From: an uncultured Lachnospiraceae bacterium
GTDB taxonomy: Bacteria; Bacillota; Clostridia; Lachnospirales; Lachnospiraceae
Assembly: GCA_900318375.1 (NCBI GenBank)
Contig: ONKG01000024.1
Coordinates: forward strand, 1 to 55,812
Length of the DNA stretch: 55,812 bases
Direction of reading: 5' to 3'
A model generated the notes under the pieces. The model did not search any database. It saw only the letters and a list, made by a program, of their open reading frames with translations, and was not told the DNA's origin. The position numbers were made by a program, and so were the translations under genes. Below, piece after piece: positions 26,776 through 35,752 of this stretch (the stretch's first letter is position 1; every line of letters begins with the position of its first letter).

Positions 26776-27546
26776 ATGTCGGATCCCAAAAAGAAAAAAT
26801 ACAACGAAAAAGAGTTCCTTTCTGTTATCCCCGAGGCAATGCCCGCACAAGACGATCAGCAGTCCATTCCGCTCAGGGAGACTGTCTTTCTGACTCTCCG
26901 AAAACTGATCCTGACCGGAAAACTCGATCCCGGTGAAAGGCTGACGGAAGTCCGCCTCGGCAAAATACTGGGAACAAGCAGAACCCCCATTCGCGAGGCA
27001 ATCCGTAAACTTGAAATTGAAGGATTGGTTACGATCACACCCGGAAGCGGGGCAAGAGTTGCCAGGATCACCGAGGGTGATCTGCAGGATGTCATGGAAG
27101 TAAGGAGCGCTCTGGATCAGCTGTGCGCATCTCTTGCCAGCCAGCGGATCTCCGAGGATGAGAAGAAGGAGCTGATCAAGGCAAACGAGGCCTTTGAGTA
27201 CAGCACCAGATTCGGCGATGAACAGGAGATTGCCGAGAGTGATGTGCGTTTTCATGAAGTGATCACGAACGCTGCCGGCAACAGACGGCTGGATCAGGTG
27301 ATGAACGGACTGGCGGATACGATTTATCGCTTCCGTTATGAATATATCAGGGATGATCTGCATTACGAGCAGCTGATCATGGAGCACCGCGCGATCTGCC
27401 GCGCGATCCTGGACGGGGATCCGGATCAGGCTTCCGCGGCTGCTAAAAACCATATTGACCGGCAGCGCGAGTTTATCCTCAGCCAGCTTCGCAAATCAAA
27501 AAGCGAGGGTGCAGGCGGCCGCTCGAAAATGCACAGAAAAGATTGA
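26776..27546 (+). CDS. GntR-family transcriptional regulator (FadR/FCD subfamily)
   Basis: A 256-residue repressor-type protein. The N-terminal winged helix is clear (LRETVFLTLRKLILTGKLDPGERL, LGTSRTPIREAIRKLEIEGLV), and the C-terminal all-helical FCD ligand-binding domain follows (LQDVMEVRSALDQLCASLA, ESDVRFHEVITNAAGN, EHRAICRAILDGDPDQA), with Asp/His residues of the metal site. The frame is open to 26602, but the ATG at 26776 has TGGAGG upstream. The ligand cannot be read; relatives respond to organic acids or sugars. It overlaps no neighbour but is tightly packed between ispE and murI. The TTGTATACAA palindrome before nifJ is the sort of site such regulators bind (inference). Confidence 0.9.
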   Translation: MSDPKKKKYNEKEFLSVIPEAMPAQDDQQSIPLRETVFLTLRKLILTGKLDPGERLTEVRLGKILGTSRTPIREAIRKLEIEGLVTITPGSGARVARITEGDLQDVMEVRSALDQLCASLASQRISEDEKKELIKANEAFEYSTRFGDEQEIAESDVRFHEVITNAAGNRRLDQVMNGLADTIYRFRYEYIRDDLHYEQLIMEHRAICRAILDGDPDQASAAAKNHIDRQREFILSQLRKSKSEGAGGRSKMHRKD

Positions 27547-27551
27547 TACAG

Positions 27552-28436
27552 ATGAACATGAAGCGATACAGCGAATTGGACACGGAAATGCCGATCGGCG
27601 TTTTCGACTCAGGAATCGGCGGGCTTACGGTCGCGAGGGAGATCATGCGCCAGATGCCCAATGAAAAGATTGTTTATTTCGGAGACACGGCGCGTGTTCC
27701 CTATGGCAGCAAGTCAAAGGAGACGGTCACGCGCTACTCCAGACAGATCGTACGTTTTCTTCTGGAGCAGAAGGTCAAGGCGATCGCGATCGCCTGCAAT
27801 ACGGCAAGCGCCTACGCCCTCCCCGAAATCGAACAGGAATGCCCGGTTCCGGTGATCGGTGTGATCCGCCCGGGCGCAAAGACCGCCTGTTCCTGCACCA
27901 AAAACGGCAGGATCGGCGTCATCGGTACAAGGGCGACAGTTTCAAGCGGCTCATACACGGAATTCATTCATCAGATCATGCCGGAGGCAGAGGTCTTTGC
28001 ACAGGCCTGTCCGCTTTTTGTTCCGCTTGTGGAGGAAGGGCTGTGGGAAGATCCCGTGACAGATGAGATCGCAAGGCGCTATATGGCATCTCTTCTTGAT
28101 CACGGGATCGATACCCTGATCATGGGATGTACCCACTATCCTCTGATCCGCAAAACGATCGGAAGAGCAGCGGGAGACATGATCTCCCTGATCAATCCTG
28201 CCTATGAGACTGCCATGGAGCTTCGGCAGATGCTCGGGGAAATGAATCTTCTGGCAGATCATCGGCCTGCTCTGGGCAGCACGGTTCCCCAGTACCGCTT
28301 CTATGTCAGCGATATGGCGGAACAGTTTCAGCAGTTTGCAAATTCCATCATCAAATACGGGATCCTGGCATCGGAAAAGATAGATATCTACAACTATTCG
28401 GGCAAACCTTTTTCCGCGGAGGAGGGAGCCGGTTGA
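27552..28436 (+). CDS. murI: Glutamate racemase
   Basis: Produces D-glutamate for peptidoglycan. The protein (about 294 residues) has both catalytic cysteine regions, AIACNTASAYALPE and MGCTHYPLI, and the opening PIGVFDSGIGGLTVAREI. The longest frame begins with TTG at 27543 overlapping the end of gntR; the ATG at 27552 is chosen as more usual, though no strong ribosome site precedes either, so translation is probably coupled to gntR. Its stop overlaps the TTG start of the next gene. Confidence 0.94.
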   Translation: MNMKRYSELDTEMPIGVFDSGIGGLTVAREIMRQMPNEKIVYFGDTARVPYGSKSKETVTRYSRQIVRFLLEQKVKAIAIACNTASAYALPEIEQECPVPVIGVIRPGAKTACSCTKNGRIGVIGTRATVSSGSYTEFIHQIMPEAEVFAQACPLFVPLVEEGLWEDPVTDEIARRYMASLLDHGIDTLIMGCTHYPLIRKTIGRAAGDMISLINPAYETAMELRQMLGEMNLLADHRPALGSTVPQYRFYVSDMAEQFQQFANSIIKYGILASEKIDIYNYSGKPFSAEEGAG

Positions 28437-28882
28437 CCCCGGCGGCAGAGGGCCCGGTTATCCTTCTGACCGTCACCGGAAAACAGACCGGTCCTGACGG
28501 GAACACCCAGGAGAATACTGCAGTGTACCGGGCGGCGCAAAGTCTGTGCGGAGAGGGATATCTTTTCACTTATCGGGCAGAGGACGTACAAGTGCGCCTG
28601 TTTTTGTCCCGCACCCTTGCGTGGATGGAGAGGAACGGCGTCAAAGACACGAGGATGGTTTTTGATCCGGCCCTGTTCTCGACCCGGTGTGATTATGAAA
28701 CAGCCTACGGGACGATTCCCATGGAGATCCGCACCGGAAAAATATCCGTCCTTTCGGGAGGGCTGGGGCAAAGCGGCAGCAGCGCAGGAAACATCCGGGC
28801 ACGGATCCACTATACGCTTGTTATGGGACAGGATTATGAGCAGAAATGTTCAGTGACAATAAAAACGCAGCAGATTTCCTGA
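28433..28882 (+). CDS. DUF1934 (YwiB-like) beta-barrel protein
   Basis: A 149-residue protein resembling the DUF1934/YwiB family of calycin-like beta-barrels of unknown function (VILLTVTGKQ near the start; RMVFDPALFSTRCDYETAYGTIPMEI in the middle; IRARIHYTLVM near the end). The TTG start at 28433 overlaps the murI stop (TTGA) and has GGAGGAGGG upstream. In Firmicutes such genes often sit near murI or argS; no activity is established. The stop codon lies within the loop of the terminator. Confidence 0.75.
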   Translation: MTPAAEGPVILLTVTGKQTGPDGNTQENTAVYRAAQSLCGEGYLFTYRAEDVQVRLFLSRTLAWMERNGVKDTRMVFDPALFSTRCDYETAYGTIPMEIRTGKISVLSGGLGQSGSSAGNIRARIHYTLVMGQDYEQKCSVTIKTQQIS

Positions 28883-28896
28883 TCTGCTGCGTTTTT
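28861..28896. terminator. Bidirectional terminator overlapping the YwiB-like stop codon
   Basis: AAAAACGCAGCAGAT/ATCTGCTGCGTTTTT forms a perfect 15-bp stem (28861-28875, 28882-28896). A tract on the left and T tract on the right let it serve both the + operon and the convergent membrane-protein gene. The DUF1934 stop (28880-28882) is at the loop. Confidence 0.92.
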
Positions 28897-28979
28897 AAAT
28901 ACATATTCATACTTGTCTTTGAACTGCTGTCTCCTGAAAACCGTCAGCCGGGAAAAGGCGGTGACAGATTTTACGGAAA

Positions 28980-29447
28980 TTATTTGACCGGCTTGGCTCC
29001 TGCCTTTTCCTGAAGCTTTTCCACCCAGCTCTTTTTTCTGGGAGTACCGTCGGTCTGCAGACGTCCGCGGAGGCCTTTGACTTCCACGATATAGATGCCG
29101 CTCACCATAGCCTTGATCTGCTTCTTGACAGGGATGCTGTCAAAAATCTTCTCATCACAGATAAAGTTGATAAACTGCGGTCCTACCTTTGCCTTGACTA
29201 CCGGAACCTTGGAACGCTTGGCGTACCATGGCGTCTGCTGGATGACCTGGTCGGGAAGCCCCGACTCCTTAAGTTTCAGGCGCTTTTTGTCAATGACCAG
29301 CAGCGTCATCGGCTGCTTCATGGCCTGGATCTGTTCATCCGACTGTTCCTGACGGGCCTGCAGGCGCTTTCCTATAAAATACAGCGCGATCAGGACGCCC
29401 ACCAGGATAACCAGAATAATTAGCAATACAATTGTAACACGGCTCAA
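28980..29447 (-). CDS. Single-pass membrane protein of unknown function
   Basis: About 155 residues. A long hydrophobic N-terminal helix (VTIVLLIILVILVGVLIALY) precedes a basic, soluble domain (MTLLVIDKKRLKLKESGLP... VPVVKAKVGPQFINFICDE...). I do not recognise a named family; similar short proteins occur in Lachnospiraceae. The start is taken as TTG at 29447, which has GGAGGG 6 nt upstream; an in-frame ATG at 29474 lacks a ribosome site and would add nine polar residues. The polar part is probably cytoplasmic by the positive-inside rule (RLQARQ follows the helix). Monocistronic and divergent from the foldase lipoprotein. Confidence 0.7.
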   Translation of the reverse strand: MSRVTIVLLIILVILVGVLIALYFIGKRLQARQEQSDEQIQAMKQPMTLLVIDKKRLKLKESGLPDQVIQQTPWYAKRSKVPVVKAKVGPQFINFICDEKIFDSIPVKKQIKAMVSGIYIVEVKGLRGRLQTDGTPRKKSWVEKLQEKAGAKPVK

Positions 29448-29827
29448 AATACACCCTCCATCTGTTTCTATCATGTATAGTAATACGGATATCCGCCGGA
29501 ATCTAAGATAAATGAAATCCGGGGATTATTTTTCATGCAAAATCATTCTAACATTCTTTTTATGGCAAAACAAGACACAAGTGTAAGGCTGCTGCCGCTT
29601 TACATTTTACCGATGCTAAACGGGCTGCAGTACAGTCCGGCTCATTGATAGTTCCGTTGACAGCTCAGTTGATACACAATTTTTTAAGAATTCTTCTCTT
29701 TTCAGTTTTTAGCTCTTGTGATACACTGTATCAGTTAGTATTTTTTAGGGGAAAAGTCTGGATAAAAGCAGCAGGGCCGGGAAAAATGAACCGGAAGTCA
29801 GCTGCTCTTTTCAAACGGAGGTCAAAA
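29448..29827. promoter_or_regulatory. Divergent promoter region with a 15-bp palindrome
   Basis: No gene; A+T-rich. A perfect odd palindrome TGATACACTGTATCA lies at 29719-29733, and a partial copy TTGATACACAA about 55 bp upstream. These fit an operator for the foldase lipoprotein gene at 29828 or for the divergent membrane-protein gene. TTGACA at about 29658-29663 is a -35 candidate without a good -10. Confidence 0.5.
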
Positions 29828-31219
29828 ATGAAAAAAAACCTGATTGCTATGGCTGCAGGGGCAGCTTTACTCTGTTTAGTGGCTGCAGGCTGCGGTTCGA
29901 AGACAGCGCAGACCACAGAACCTGCTGCGACAGCTGCGACTGAGTCGGCAGCAGCTGCCACAACGGCAGCAGCTGTGGAAGAGAAGCAGACCTGGAAGGA
30001 CGATGACAGTGCCTATCTCTCAGGCATCACTGCTTCCGACTATGTCGAACTCCCGGAGGACTACAAACATCAGAAAGTGGAAGCTGCCAAACCGGTGGAT
30101 CCCACAGATGAGGAAGTTGAGAAGAGAATCAATACCGTACTGCAGAGCAACGGCACTCCTGAAGAAGTTGACCGTAAAGTCAAGGAAGGCGATATCGTCA
30201 ATATCGATTACGTCGGAAAGATCGACGGCGAAGAGTTTGAGGGAGGCAGCGGGAATTATGATCTTCTGATCGGTTCCGGTTCCTTCATCGAAGGCTTTGA
30301 GGAAGGACTGATCGGGGCAAAAAAGGGAGAGACACTTGATCTCAACCTGAAGTTCCCGGAGAACTATCCCCACGCGGATGTGGCCGGAAAGGATGTTGTC
30401 TTTACAGTTACTGTCAACAAGGTCTCCGCATATAACCTGACAGATGATTTTGTCAAGGGACTGAATCTCACCAACGAATTCGGCCAGGCGGTCACGGATG
30501 TGGATTCCTTCCGCGAATATATCCGCAGCAATATGATCGAGGAGCGCGAATCTTCCTATGCATGGCTTGTAAAACACCAGATCGACAACCAGCTCCTGGA
30601 AACCTGCACATTCAAACAGGATATCCCTGAAGCGATGCAGGAGAGCTATTATTTCCAGTATACCAATTATTTCACGAATGCCGCGTCCTCAAACTACATG
30701 GATCTCGCGACATTCATGCAGATGCAGTACGGCGCTTCGGCAGACAATTACGATGATATCATTCGTGATTTTGCCACACAGGCCGGGCAGCTTGGAGTGA
30801 TCTATCAGGCAATTGCGGACGAAAAAGATCTCAATCCCACTGAGGAGGAGGTCCAGACAGCCATCGGAAAATACATTGAATCTGATACCACCGGAATGAC
30901 AGCGGATAGTCTGGAACGCTATATCAAGGAGTACATCCGGGATGAGCTCATGAGCAACCGTGTACGTGACTGGCTCTATGAACACTGCGATGTGACAGAA
31001 CCTTCCGGGGACGGCAGCAAAGAAGATGCTTCGACATCCGAGACCGCGGAAGAGGCAGCGGAAGCGGATTCCTCCGATACGGCAGATACTTCTGTGACAG
31101 AGAAAGACGAGAATGCGGAAACTTCCGAAACTGCTGATTCCGCCGATTCCGCCGATACTGCCGATACAGCTTCCACCGGAGAAACAGCCGCTGACGGCGC
31201 ACAGAACGAAAACAGATAA
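29828..31219 (+). CDS. Lipoprotein with FKBP/trigger-factor-like foldase domains
   Basis: A 463-residue exported lipoprotein. The signal peptide (MKKNLIAMAAGAALLCLVAA) ends in a lipobox with Cys22; a Thr/Ala-rich spacer follows. Residues about 115-200 are an FKBP-type peptidyl-prolyl isomerase (GDIVNIDYVGKIDGEEFEGG, SGSFIEGFEEGLIGAKKGE), and about 205-390 resembles the trigger-factor C-terminal domain (LTDDFVKGLN...SFREYIRSNM...). The ribosome-binding N-terminal domain of cytoplasmic trigger factor is absent. The tail (about 395-463) is Asp/Ser/Thr/Ala-rich with DTAD/DSAD repeats. It probably folds secreted proteins outside the membrane, like PrsA (inference). The ATG at 29828 with ACGGAGG upstream is the start; the frame is open earlier but would bury the signal peptide. 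Confidence 0.87.
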   Translation: MKKNLIAMAAGAALLCLVAAGCGSKTAQTTEPAATAATESAAAATTAAAVEEKQTWKDDDSAYLSGITASDYVELPEDYKHQKVEAAKPVDPTDEEVEKRINTVLQSNGTPEEVDRKVKEGDIVNIDYVGKIDGEEFEGGSGNYDLLIGSGSFIEGFEEGLIGAKKGETLDLNLKFPENYPHADVAGKDVVFTVTVNKVSAYNLTDDFVKGLNLTNEFGQAVTDVDSFREYIRSNMIEERESSYAWLVKHQIDNQLLETCTFKQDIPEAMQESYYFQYTNYFTNAASSNYMDLATFMQMQYGASADNYDDIIRDFATQAGQLGVIYQAIADEKDLNPTEEEVQTAIGKYIESDTTGMTADSLERYIKEYIRDELMSNRVRDWLYEHCDVTEPSGDGSKEDASTSETAEEAAEADSSDTADTSVTEKDENAETSETADSADSADTADTASTGETAADGAQNENR

Positions 31220-31303
31220 CAGATAACAGATTGAGCGGGCCCGGGGCGTTCGAAAAAGCCATCGTTTACAGCCTGATATGACTCGAAAAGAGGGGATTAT
31301 AGT

Positions 31304-32707
31304 ATGAGACAGGAATACAGCCTGACAGAGATCAAGGATCTCTTTGCGGCAAAAGAAGCATTTGCGGACAAGACTGTCACGGTCGGCGGATGGATCCGAT
31401 CCAACCGTGATTCCAAGAAGATCGGCTTCATCACACTCAATGACGGAAGCTGCTTCCAGACACTGCAGCTTGTTTATTCAAGCGATCTGGAGAATTTCGC
31501 CCAGGCCGCGAAGCTCAACATCGGCTCCGCTGTCATCGCGACAGGAACCATTGTCCTGACACCGAACGCGAAACAGCCCTTTGAGATGCAGGTAGAGAAG
31601 ATTGAGGTCGAGGGCGCATCCTCCCCCGATTATCCGCTGCAGAAAAAGCGCCACAGCTTTGAATATCTGCGCACCATCCCGCATCTGCGTGTCCGCGCGA
31701 ACACCTTTACGGCAGTATTCCGTGTCCGCTCCCTGATCGCCTACGCAATCCACAAATTCTTCCAGGAGCGCGGCTTTGTCTACGTTCACTCCCCGATCAT
31801 CACCGGCAGTGATGCAGAGGGCGCCGGCGAGATGTTCCAGGTGACCACTCTTCCCATGGAAGAACTCCCCAGGACAGAGGACGGCAAGGTTGATTATTCA
31901 CAGGATTTCTTCGGAAAGCCGGTCAACCTGACCGTCAGCGGCCAGCTTGATGTCGAGACCTATGCCTTTGCTTTCCGCAACGTCTACACCTTTGGCCCGA
32001 CCTTCCGCGCCGAGCAGTCCAACACCACCCGCCACGCAGCCGAGTTCTGGATGATCGAGCCCGAGTTCTGCTTTGCGGATCTCAACGACAACATGCAGCT
32101 CGCCGAGGATATGCTCAAATATATCATCGGCTACGTGCTGGAGAACGCTCCCGAAGAGATGAACTTCTTTAACCAGTTCATCGACAAAGGACTGCTGGAC
32201 CGTCTCAACCATGTAATGAACTCCGATTTCGGTCATGTGACCTACACGGATGCCATCAAGATCCTTGAGAAGCACAACGACGAGTTTGACTTTAAGGTAT
32301 CCTGGGGCTGCGATCTGCAGACCGAGCATGAGCGCTACCTCACTGAGAAGGAATTCAAGCGCCCTGTTTTTGTCACTGACTATCCCAAGGAGATCAAGGC
32401 CTTCTACATGAAGCTGAATGACGACGGCAGGACCGTCGCCGCTATGGACTGCCTGGTTCCCGGTATCGGCGAGATCATCGGCGGCAGCCAGCGTGAAGAG
32501 GACCTGGCAAAGCTTGAGCAGCGTATGGATGAGCTGGGCCTGGACAAAGAAGGCTACCAGTTCTACCTCGACCTTCGCCGCTACGGCAGTGTCCGCCACG
32601 CCGGCTTCGGCCTGGGCTTCGAGCGCTGTGTCATGTACCTGACCGGCATGGGTAACATCCGTGATGTCCTGCCCTTCCCCCGCACAGTGGGAAACTGCGA
32701 ACTGTGA
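31304..32707 (+). CDS. asnS: Asparaginyl-tRNA synthetase
   Basis: Charges tRNA-Asn with asparagine. A 467-residue class IIb synthetase: OB-fold anticodon-binding domain ([25 protein letters not shown]), motif 2 ([25 protein letters not shown]) and motif 3 ([18 protein letters not shown]). The AsnRS-specific insertion pattern and ending [13 protein letters not shown] distinguish it from AspRS. Start ATG at 31304 with AGAGGGG upstream. No T-box leader is visible, so tRNA-dependent attenuation is not supported. Confidence 0.97.
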   Translation: MRQEYSLTEIKDLFAAKEAFADKTVTVGGWIRSNRDSKKIGFITLNDGSCFQTLQLVYSSDLENFAQAAKLNIGSAVIATGTIVLTPNAKQPFEMQVEKIEVEGASSPDYPLQKKRHSFEYLRTIPHLRVRANTFTAVFRVRSLIAYAIHKFFQERGFVYVHSPIITGSDAEGAGEMFQVTTLPMEELPRTEDGKVDYSQDFFGKPVNLTVSGQLDVETYAFAFRNVYTFGPTFRAEQSNTTRHAAEFWMIEPEFCFADLNDNMQLAEDMLKYIIGYVLENAPEEMNFFNQFIDKGLLDRLNHVMNSDFGHVTYTDAIKILEKHNDEFDFKVSWGCDLQTEHERYLTEKEFKRPVFVTDYPKEIKAFYMKLNDDGRTVAAMDCLVPGIGEIIGGSQREEDLAKLEQRMDELGLDKEGYQFYLDLRRYGSVRHAGFGLGFERCVMYLTGMGNIRDVLPFPRTVGNCEL

Positions 32708-32747
32708 TGTAAGACCGCTTCGGCGGGATCATGAAGGAATAAACAAA

Positions 32748-32797
32748 ACATGGGAAACAGCCGAAGGCCAAAGGCGGCCGGACGCTGTTTCCCATGT
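32748..32797. other. Perfect 14-bp hairpin in the asnS-guaA gap
   Basis: ACATGGGAAACAGC (32748-32761) and GCTGTTTCCCATGT (32784-32797), with an inner GGCC pair. On the + strand it is followed by CTGCTTAAAAAAAG, not a T tract; on the minus strand TTTTGTTTATT follows. It may end asnS transcription or act in the guaA leader. Confidence 0.7.
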
Positions 32798-32865
32798 CTG
32801 CTTAAAAAAAGAAGTTGATGATGAGATAACCCGCCTGAGTGTGAAATGATTATTGGAGGTAGGGA

Positions 32866-34503
32866 ATGGAACAGGAGAGAATTGTTGTCCTGGATTTTGG
32901 AGGTCAGTACAAACAGCTGATTGCCCGTCGTGTCAGAGAATGCAATGTGTACTGCGAGATTCATCCGCATACATTGTCAATCGGGAAGATCAGGGAGATG
33001 AATCCGAAGGGAATTATCATGACCGGCGGCCCGGCCAGTGTCTATGATGAAAAGTCCCCCACATGCTCTCCGGAGCTGTTCGAACTGGGGATTCCGGTCC
33101 TGGGAATCTGCTATGGGTCTCAGCTGATGGCCTATCGGTGCGGTGCCGCTGATAGTTCTGTGACGAAAGATGTCGATTCCGTGAGCGGCTATGCCTGTAA
33201 TCCGGACTCCGTCAGGACAGCTCCTGTCAGCGAATACGGACGCACGGAAGTCTATATAGATAAAAAATCTTCCCTGCTTCTGAAGGATGTCGAATGTGAT
33301 GACAAGGCTTCCACTATCTGCTGGATGAGCCACACTGACTATATAGCAGAGCTGCCGGAGGGCTTCTCGGTCACTGCCCATACTGACCACTGTCCTGTTG
33401 CGGCCATGGAGGATCCTGCCCGCAGGCTCTATGCCGTCCAGTTCCACCCGGAAGTGGTCCATACTCCGGAGGGAACAAAAATGCTCCGCAGTTTTGTCCT
33501 GGATGTCTGCGGCTGTAAAGGCGACTGGGAGATGTCCTCCTTTGCGGAGCGAACGATTGAGGAACTCAGGGAAAAGATCGGGGACAGGCATGTTCTGCTG
33601 GGCCTCTCCGGCGGTGTCGATTCCACTGTTGCTGCAGCCCTTCTCTCCAGGGCAATCGGCAGTCAGCTGCACTGTGTCTTTGTGGACCATGGCCTTATGC
33701 GTAAAAATGAGGGCGACGAGGTGGAAGCGATCTTCGGACCGGCGGGCAGCTTTGACCTGCATTTTATCCGCGTCAACGCCCAGGAGAGATTCTATCGCCG
33801 CCTGATCGGCCAGACCGATCCCGAGATCAAGCGGAAGATTATCGGAGAGGAGTTTCCGCGTGTTTTCGGAGAAGAAGCCAGGAAACTCAAAGGAAAGGTC
33901 CGTTATCTTGCCCAGGGGACAATCTATCCGGATGTCGTCGAGAGCGGCGACGGCAAGACTGGCGATGTCATCAAATCCCACCACAATGTCGGCGGACTTC
34001 CCATCGAACTCGTCCGTGAACTGGGCTTTGACGAAACTCCGATCGAACCGCTCCGCATGCTCTTTAAGGACGAAGTGCGCCGGGTAGGCCTTGAACTGGG
34101 CATCCCCCGGGAGCTGGTCTACCGTCAGCCCTTCCCCGGTCCGGGACTCGCCGTCCGCATTGTGGGTGAGATCACACCCTACAAGGTCCAGATCGTGCAG
34201 GATGCCGACTATATCTTCCGGGAAGAGCTTCACAAAGCCGGTGTGGACGAGAATCTCGGTCAGTATTTTGCCGCCCTCTCCAACATGCACAGCGTCGGAG
34301 TCATGGGCGACCACCGCACCTACGGCCTGGCCGTCGTCCTGCGCGCTGTCATCACCAGCGACTTTATGACTGCAGAGGCGGCAGAGATTCCCTGGAATGT
34401 CCTCCAGACCACTATGAACCGCATTATCAATGAGGTGGAAGGAGTCAACCGCGTGCTCTACGACATTACCAGTAAGCCGCCCGGAACTATAGAGCTGGAA
34501 TAA
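32866..34503 (+). CDS. guaA: GMP synthase (glutamine-hydrolysing)
   Basis: Converts XMP to GMP using glutamine and ATP. The glutaminase domain has the nucleophile segment [12 protein letters not shown] and the His/Glu pair ([10 protein letters not shown]); the synthetase domain has the PP-loop [20 protein letters not shown] and [14 protein letters not shown]; it ends with [16 protein letters not shown]. At 545 residues it is about 20 longer than typical enzymes; the extra residues lie after the nucleophile, between the Cys loop and EYGRTEV. Start ATG at 32866 with GGAGGTAGGG. The mobile island begins right after the stop codon; 3' ends of guaA are well-known integration sites. Confidence 0.97.
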   Translation: MEQERIVVLDFGGQYKQLIARRVRECNVYCEIHPHTLSIGKIREMNPKGIIMTGGPASVYDEKSPTCSPELFELGIPVLGICYGSQLMAYRCGAADSSVTKDVDSVSGYACNPDSVRTAPVSEYGRTEVYIDKKSSLLLKDVECDDKASTICWMSHTDYIAELPEGFSVTAHTDHCPVAAMEDPARRLYAVQFHPEVVHTPEGTKMLRSFVLDVCGCKGDWEMSSFAERTIEELREKIGDRHVLLGLSGGVDSTVAAALLSRAIGSQLHCVFVDHGLMRKNEGDEVEAIFGPAGSFDLHFIRVNAQERFYRRLIGQTDPEIKRKIIGEEFPRVFGEEARKLKGKVRYLAQGTIYPDVVESGDGKTGDVIKSHHNVGGLPIELVRELGFDETPIEPLRMLFKDEVRRVGLELGIPRELVYRQPFPGPGLAVRIVGEITPYKVQIVQDADYIFREELHKAGVDENLGQYFAALSNMHSVGVMGDHRTYGLAVVLRAVITSDFMTAEAAEIPWNVLQTTMNRIINEVEGVNRVLYDITSKPPGTIELE

Positions 34504-34561
34504 AACAGTTTTCGCTGAGACCCGCATAAACACTGGACTTGCAGACGTGATAGAGAGCATG

Positions 34562-34580
34562 TGATAACAGATTGATAACA
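34562..34580 (+). repeat. Left TGATAACA repeat (putative integrase arm site)
   Basis: TGATAACAGATTGATAACA, 17 of 19 bases shared with 54618-54636 in the same orientation. Each copy is two TGATAACA octamers 11 bp apart, a helical-turn spacing suited to protein binding. Confidence 0.55.
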
Positions 34581-34649
34581 TTTGATATTCTGCAATTATT
34601 CTGAGATGTCCCCTGTGGTTAACAGGTGATGAAATCAGAGCATAAAAAG

Positions 34650-34709
34650 AGCAGGGTTTGTCTGAACCGGAATTCATCCGGATTGGGCAGACCCTGCTTA
34701 TTTATTTTT
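34650..34709. terminator. Bidirectional terminator between guaA and the XRE gene
   Basis: A 21-bp stem with a few G.T pairs (34650-34670 and 34678-34698, AGCAGGGTTTGTC...CAGACCCTGCT) with A-rich left and TATTTATTTTTG right flanks. It can end the convergent - XRE transcript and read-through from guaA. Confidence 0.8.
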
Positions 34710-34717
34710 GAAAATTA

Positions 34718-35245
34718 TTATGACAGATCACTCTTGTCCATTGCTTCAACTAATGCATCAGACAGTTGCTGGGAAGGCGGCACCGCAGTTTGTTCAGAGG
34801 TCCCGGAGTGAGGAAAGTTGTAACGCCATTCATCATATTCTTCCCGGGTGATTCTGCCGTGTCCGAGCTTGTTCTTCATGGAATACCAGTCTTCAAGATA
34901 AGTCCAGAGACTGCTGCCGGGCTTTGAAACAGTCTTATCCAGGTGCAGACAGACTACATCATCAATCCGGTCAACGGTGATCCCGTACATATCTTCAATC
35001 GTAAACAGGGTATGCATGAGCCCGTTATATGAGTCGATGTCAGGAACTGCGAGTGCCTCTGGAGCGACTCCGAATACATCTGCCATGGCTTTCGTTAAAT
35101 CTGCCTTTGGCTTTCTGGAGTTGTTTTCATACTGTGCAATGCGGACATCTGCTCCTTTTGCATCAAACCCGAGCAGCTGTCCAAGAGCATTCATAGTCAT
35201 ATTGCAGCGCCTGCGAAAAAAATTGATTCTTTCTCCAATAGCCAT
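34718..35245 (-). CDS. XRE-family transcriptional regulator of the element
   Basis: A 175-residue protein: an N-terminal helix-turn-helix (MAIGERINFFRRRCNMTMNALG, AQYENNSRKPKADLTKAMADVFGV) and a C-terminal domain with KLGHGRITREEYDEWRYNFP, a tail I associate with regulators of Clostridial conjugative and mobilizable elements. The ATG at 35245 has AGGAGG; the open frame further upstream is A+T-rich and non-coding in look. It is divergent from xis-int, with its own promoter flanked by an inverted repeat (35275-35345), which suggests autoregulation and control of excision. Confidence 0.85.
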   Translation of the reverse strand: MAIGERINFFRRRCNMTMNALGQLLGFDAKGADVRIAQYENNSRKPKADLTKAMADVFGVAPEALAVPDIDSYNGLMHTLFTIEDMYGITVDRIDDVVCLHLDKTVSKPGSSLWTYLEDWYSMKNKLGHGRITREEYDEWRYNFPHSGTSEQTAVPPSQQLSDALVEAMDKSDLS

Positions 35246-35274
35246 GATGAACCTCCTGAGACAAAAGTGTAGAA

Positions 35275-35345
35275 ACTGTAGATAAATATTAGCAAATATA
35301 TATAGAAAATTCAACAAATACTTCAGAAAAATATTTAGAAACAGT
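35275..35345 (-). promoter_or_regulatory. Promoter and flanking operator pair of the XRE gene
   Basis: On the minus strand TTGAAT (35309-35314) and TAATAT (35286-35291) are spaced 17 bp. The inverted pair ACTGTAGATAAATATT (35275-35290) and AATATTTAGAAACAGT (35330-35345) matches at 13 of 16 positions and brackets the promoter, the layout of an autoregulated repressor. Confidence 0.65.
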
Positions 35346-35389
35346 CCTTTGGGGCTTGAAATGGAAAAATGAGTGTAGTAGAATGACAT

Positions 35390-35752
35390 TAATCTATATA
35401 AATATGCTTAGAATACACAGTGATTTCAAAACATTTAAAAACAAACGAATTATTTTGGGGTTTGGTATAACTACATGATCGTCCGGATGAGATATGCTTC
35501 GGTTTTACTGACGCTGCGACGGCTACGGGCACGAGCGCAGACTGGAGCAGGCACGCCGCCGCGAAAGGGGGCAGGAACGGGTTCCGGGTAGAACGGCAGA
35601 TCAGGCACTTAGAAAAAGAACCTGTGTAACAGTAATAGGGTTAAGCCGGAGTATATCAGGTACCCAACTCATTAGTTGATGTTAAAGACAAACTAAACAT
35701 GCAGACATAATAATTGAGCGAAAAGGAAAGAGAGAAAGGGGGCGAACTGTAA
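35390..35752. other. Non-coding control region before xis with a G+C-rich block
   Basis: No gene. Most is A+T-rich, but about 35505-35610 is sharply G+C-rich, with small hairpins (CTGCG/CGCAG at 35514-35518 and 35536-35540; GGAAC/GTTCC at 35574-35585). It may be a small RNA or a recombination or replication site. The xis promoter should lie near 35670-35710, where only a weak TTAAAG...CATAAT is visible. Confidence 0.4.

Noticed and set aside
31220-31303. T-box leader of asnS
   Set aside because: The 84-bp gap is too short and has no T-box core.
34470-34503. Exact att repeat of the guaA 3' end at the right side of the island
   Set aside because: I searched the right-hand sequence by eye for the guaA end and found no copy, so I do not claim guaA itself as the duplicated core.
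32977-34677. Long minus-strand frame (566 codons) opposite guaA
   Set aside because: Shadow of guaA; no domain and no ribosome site.
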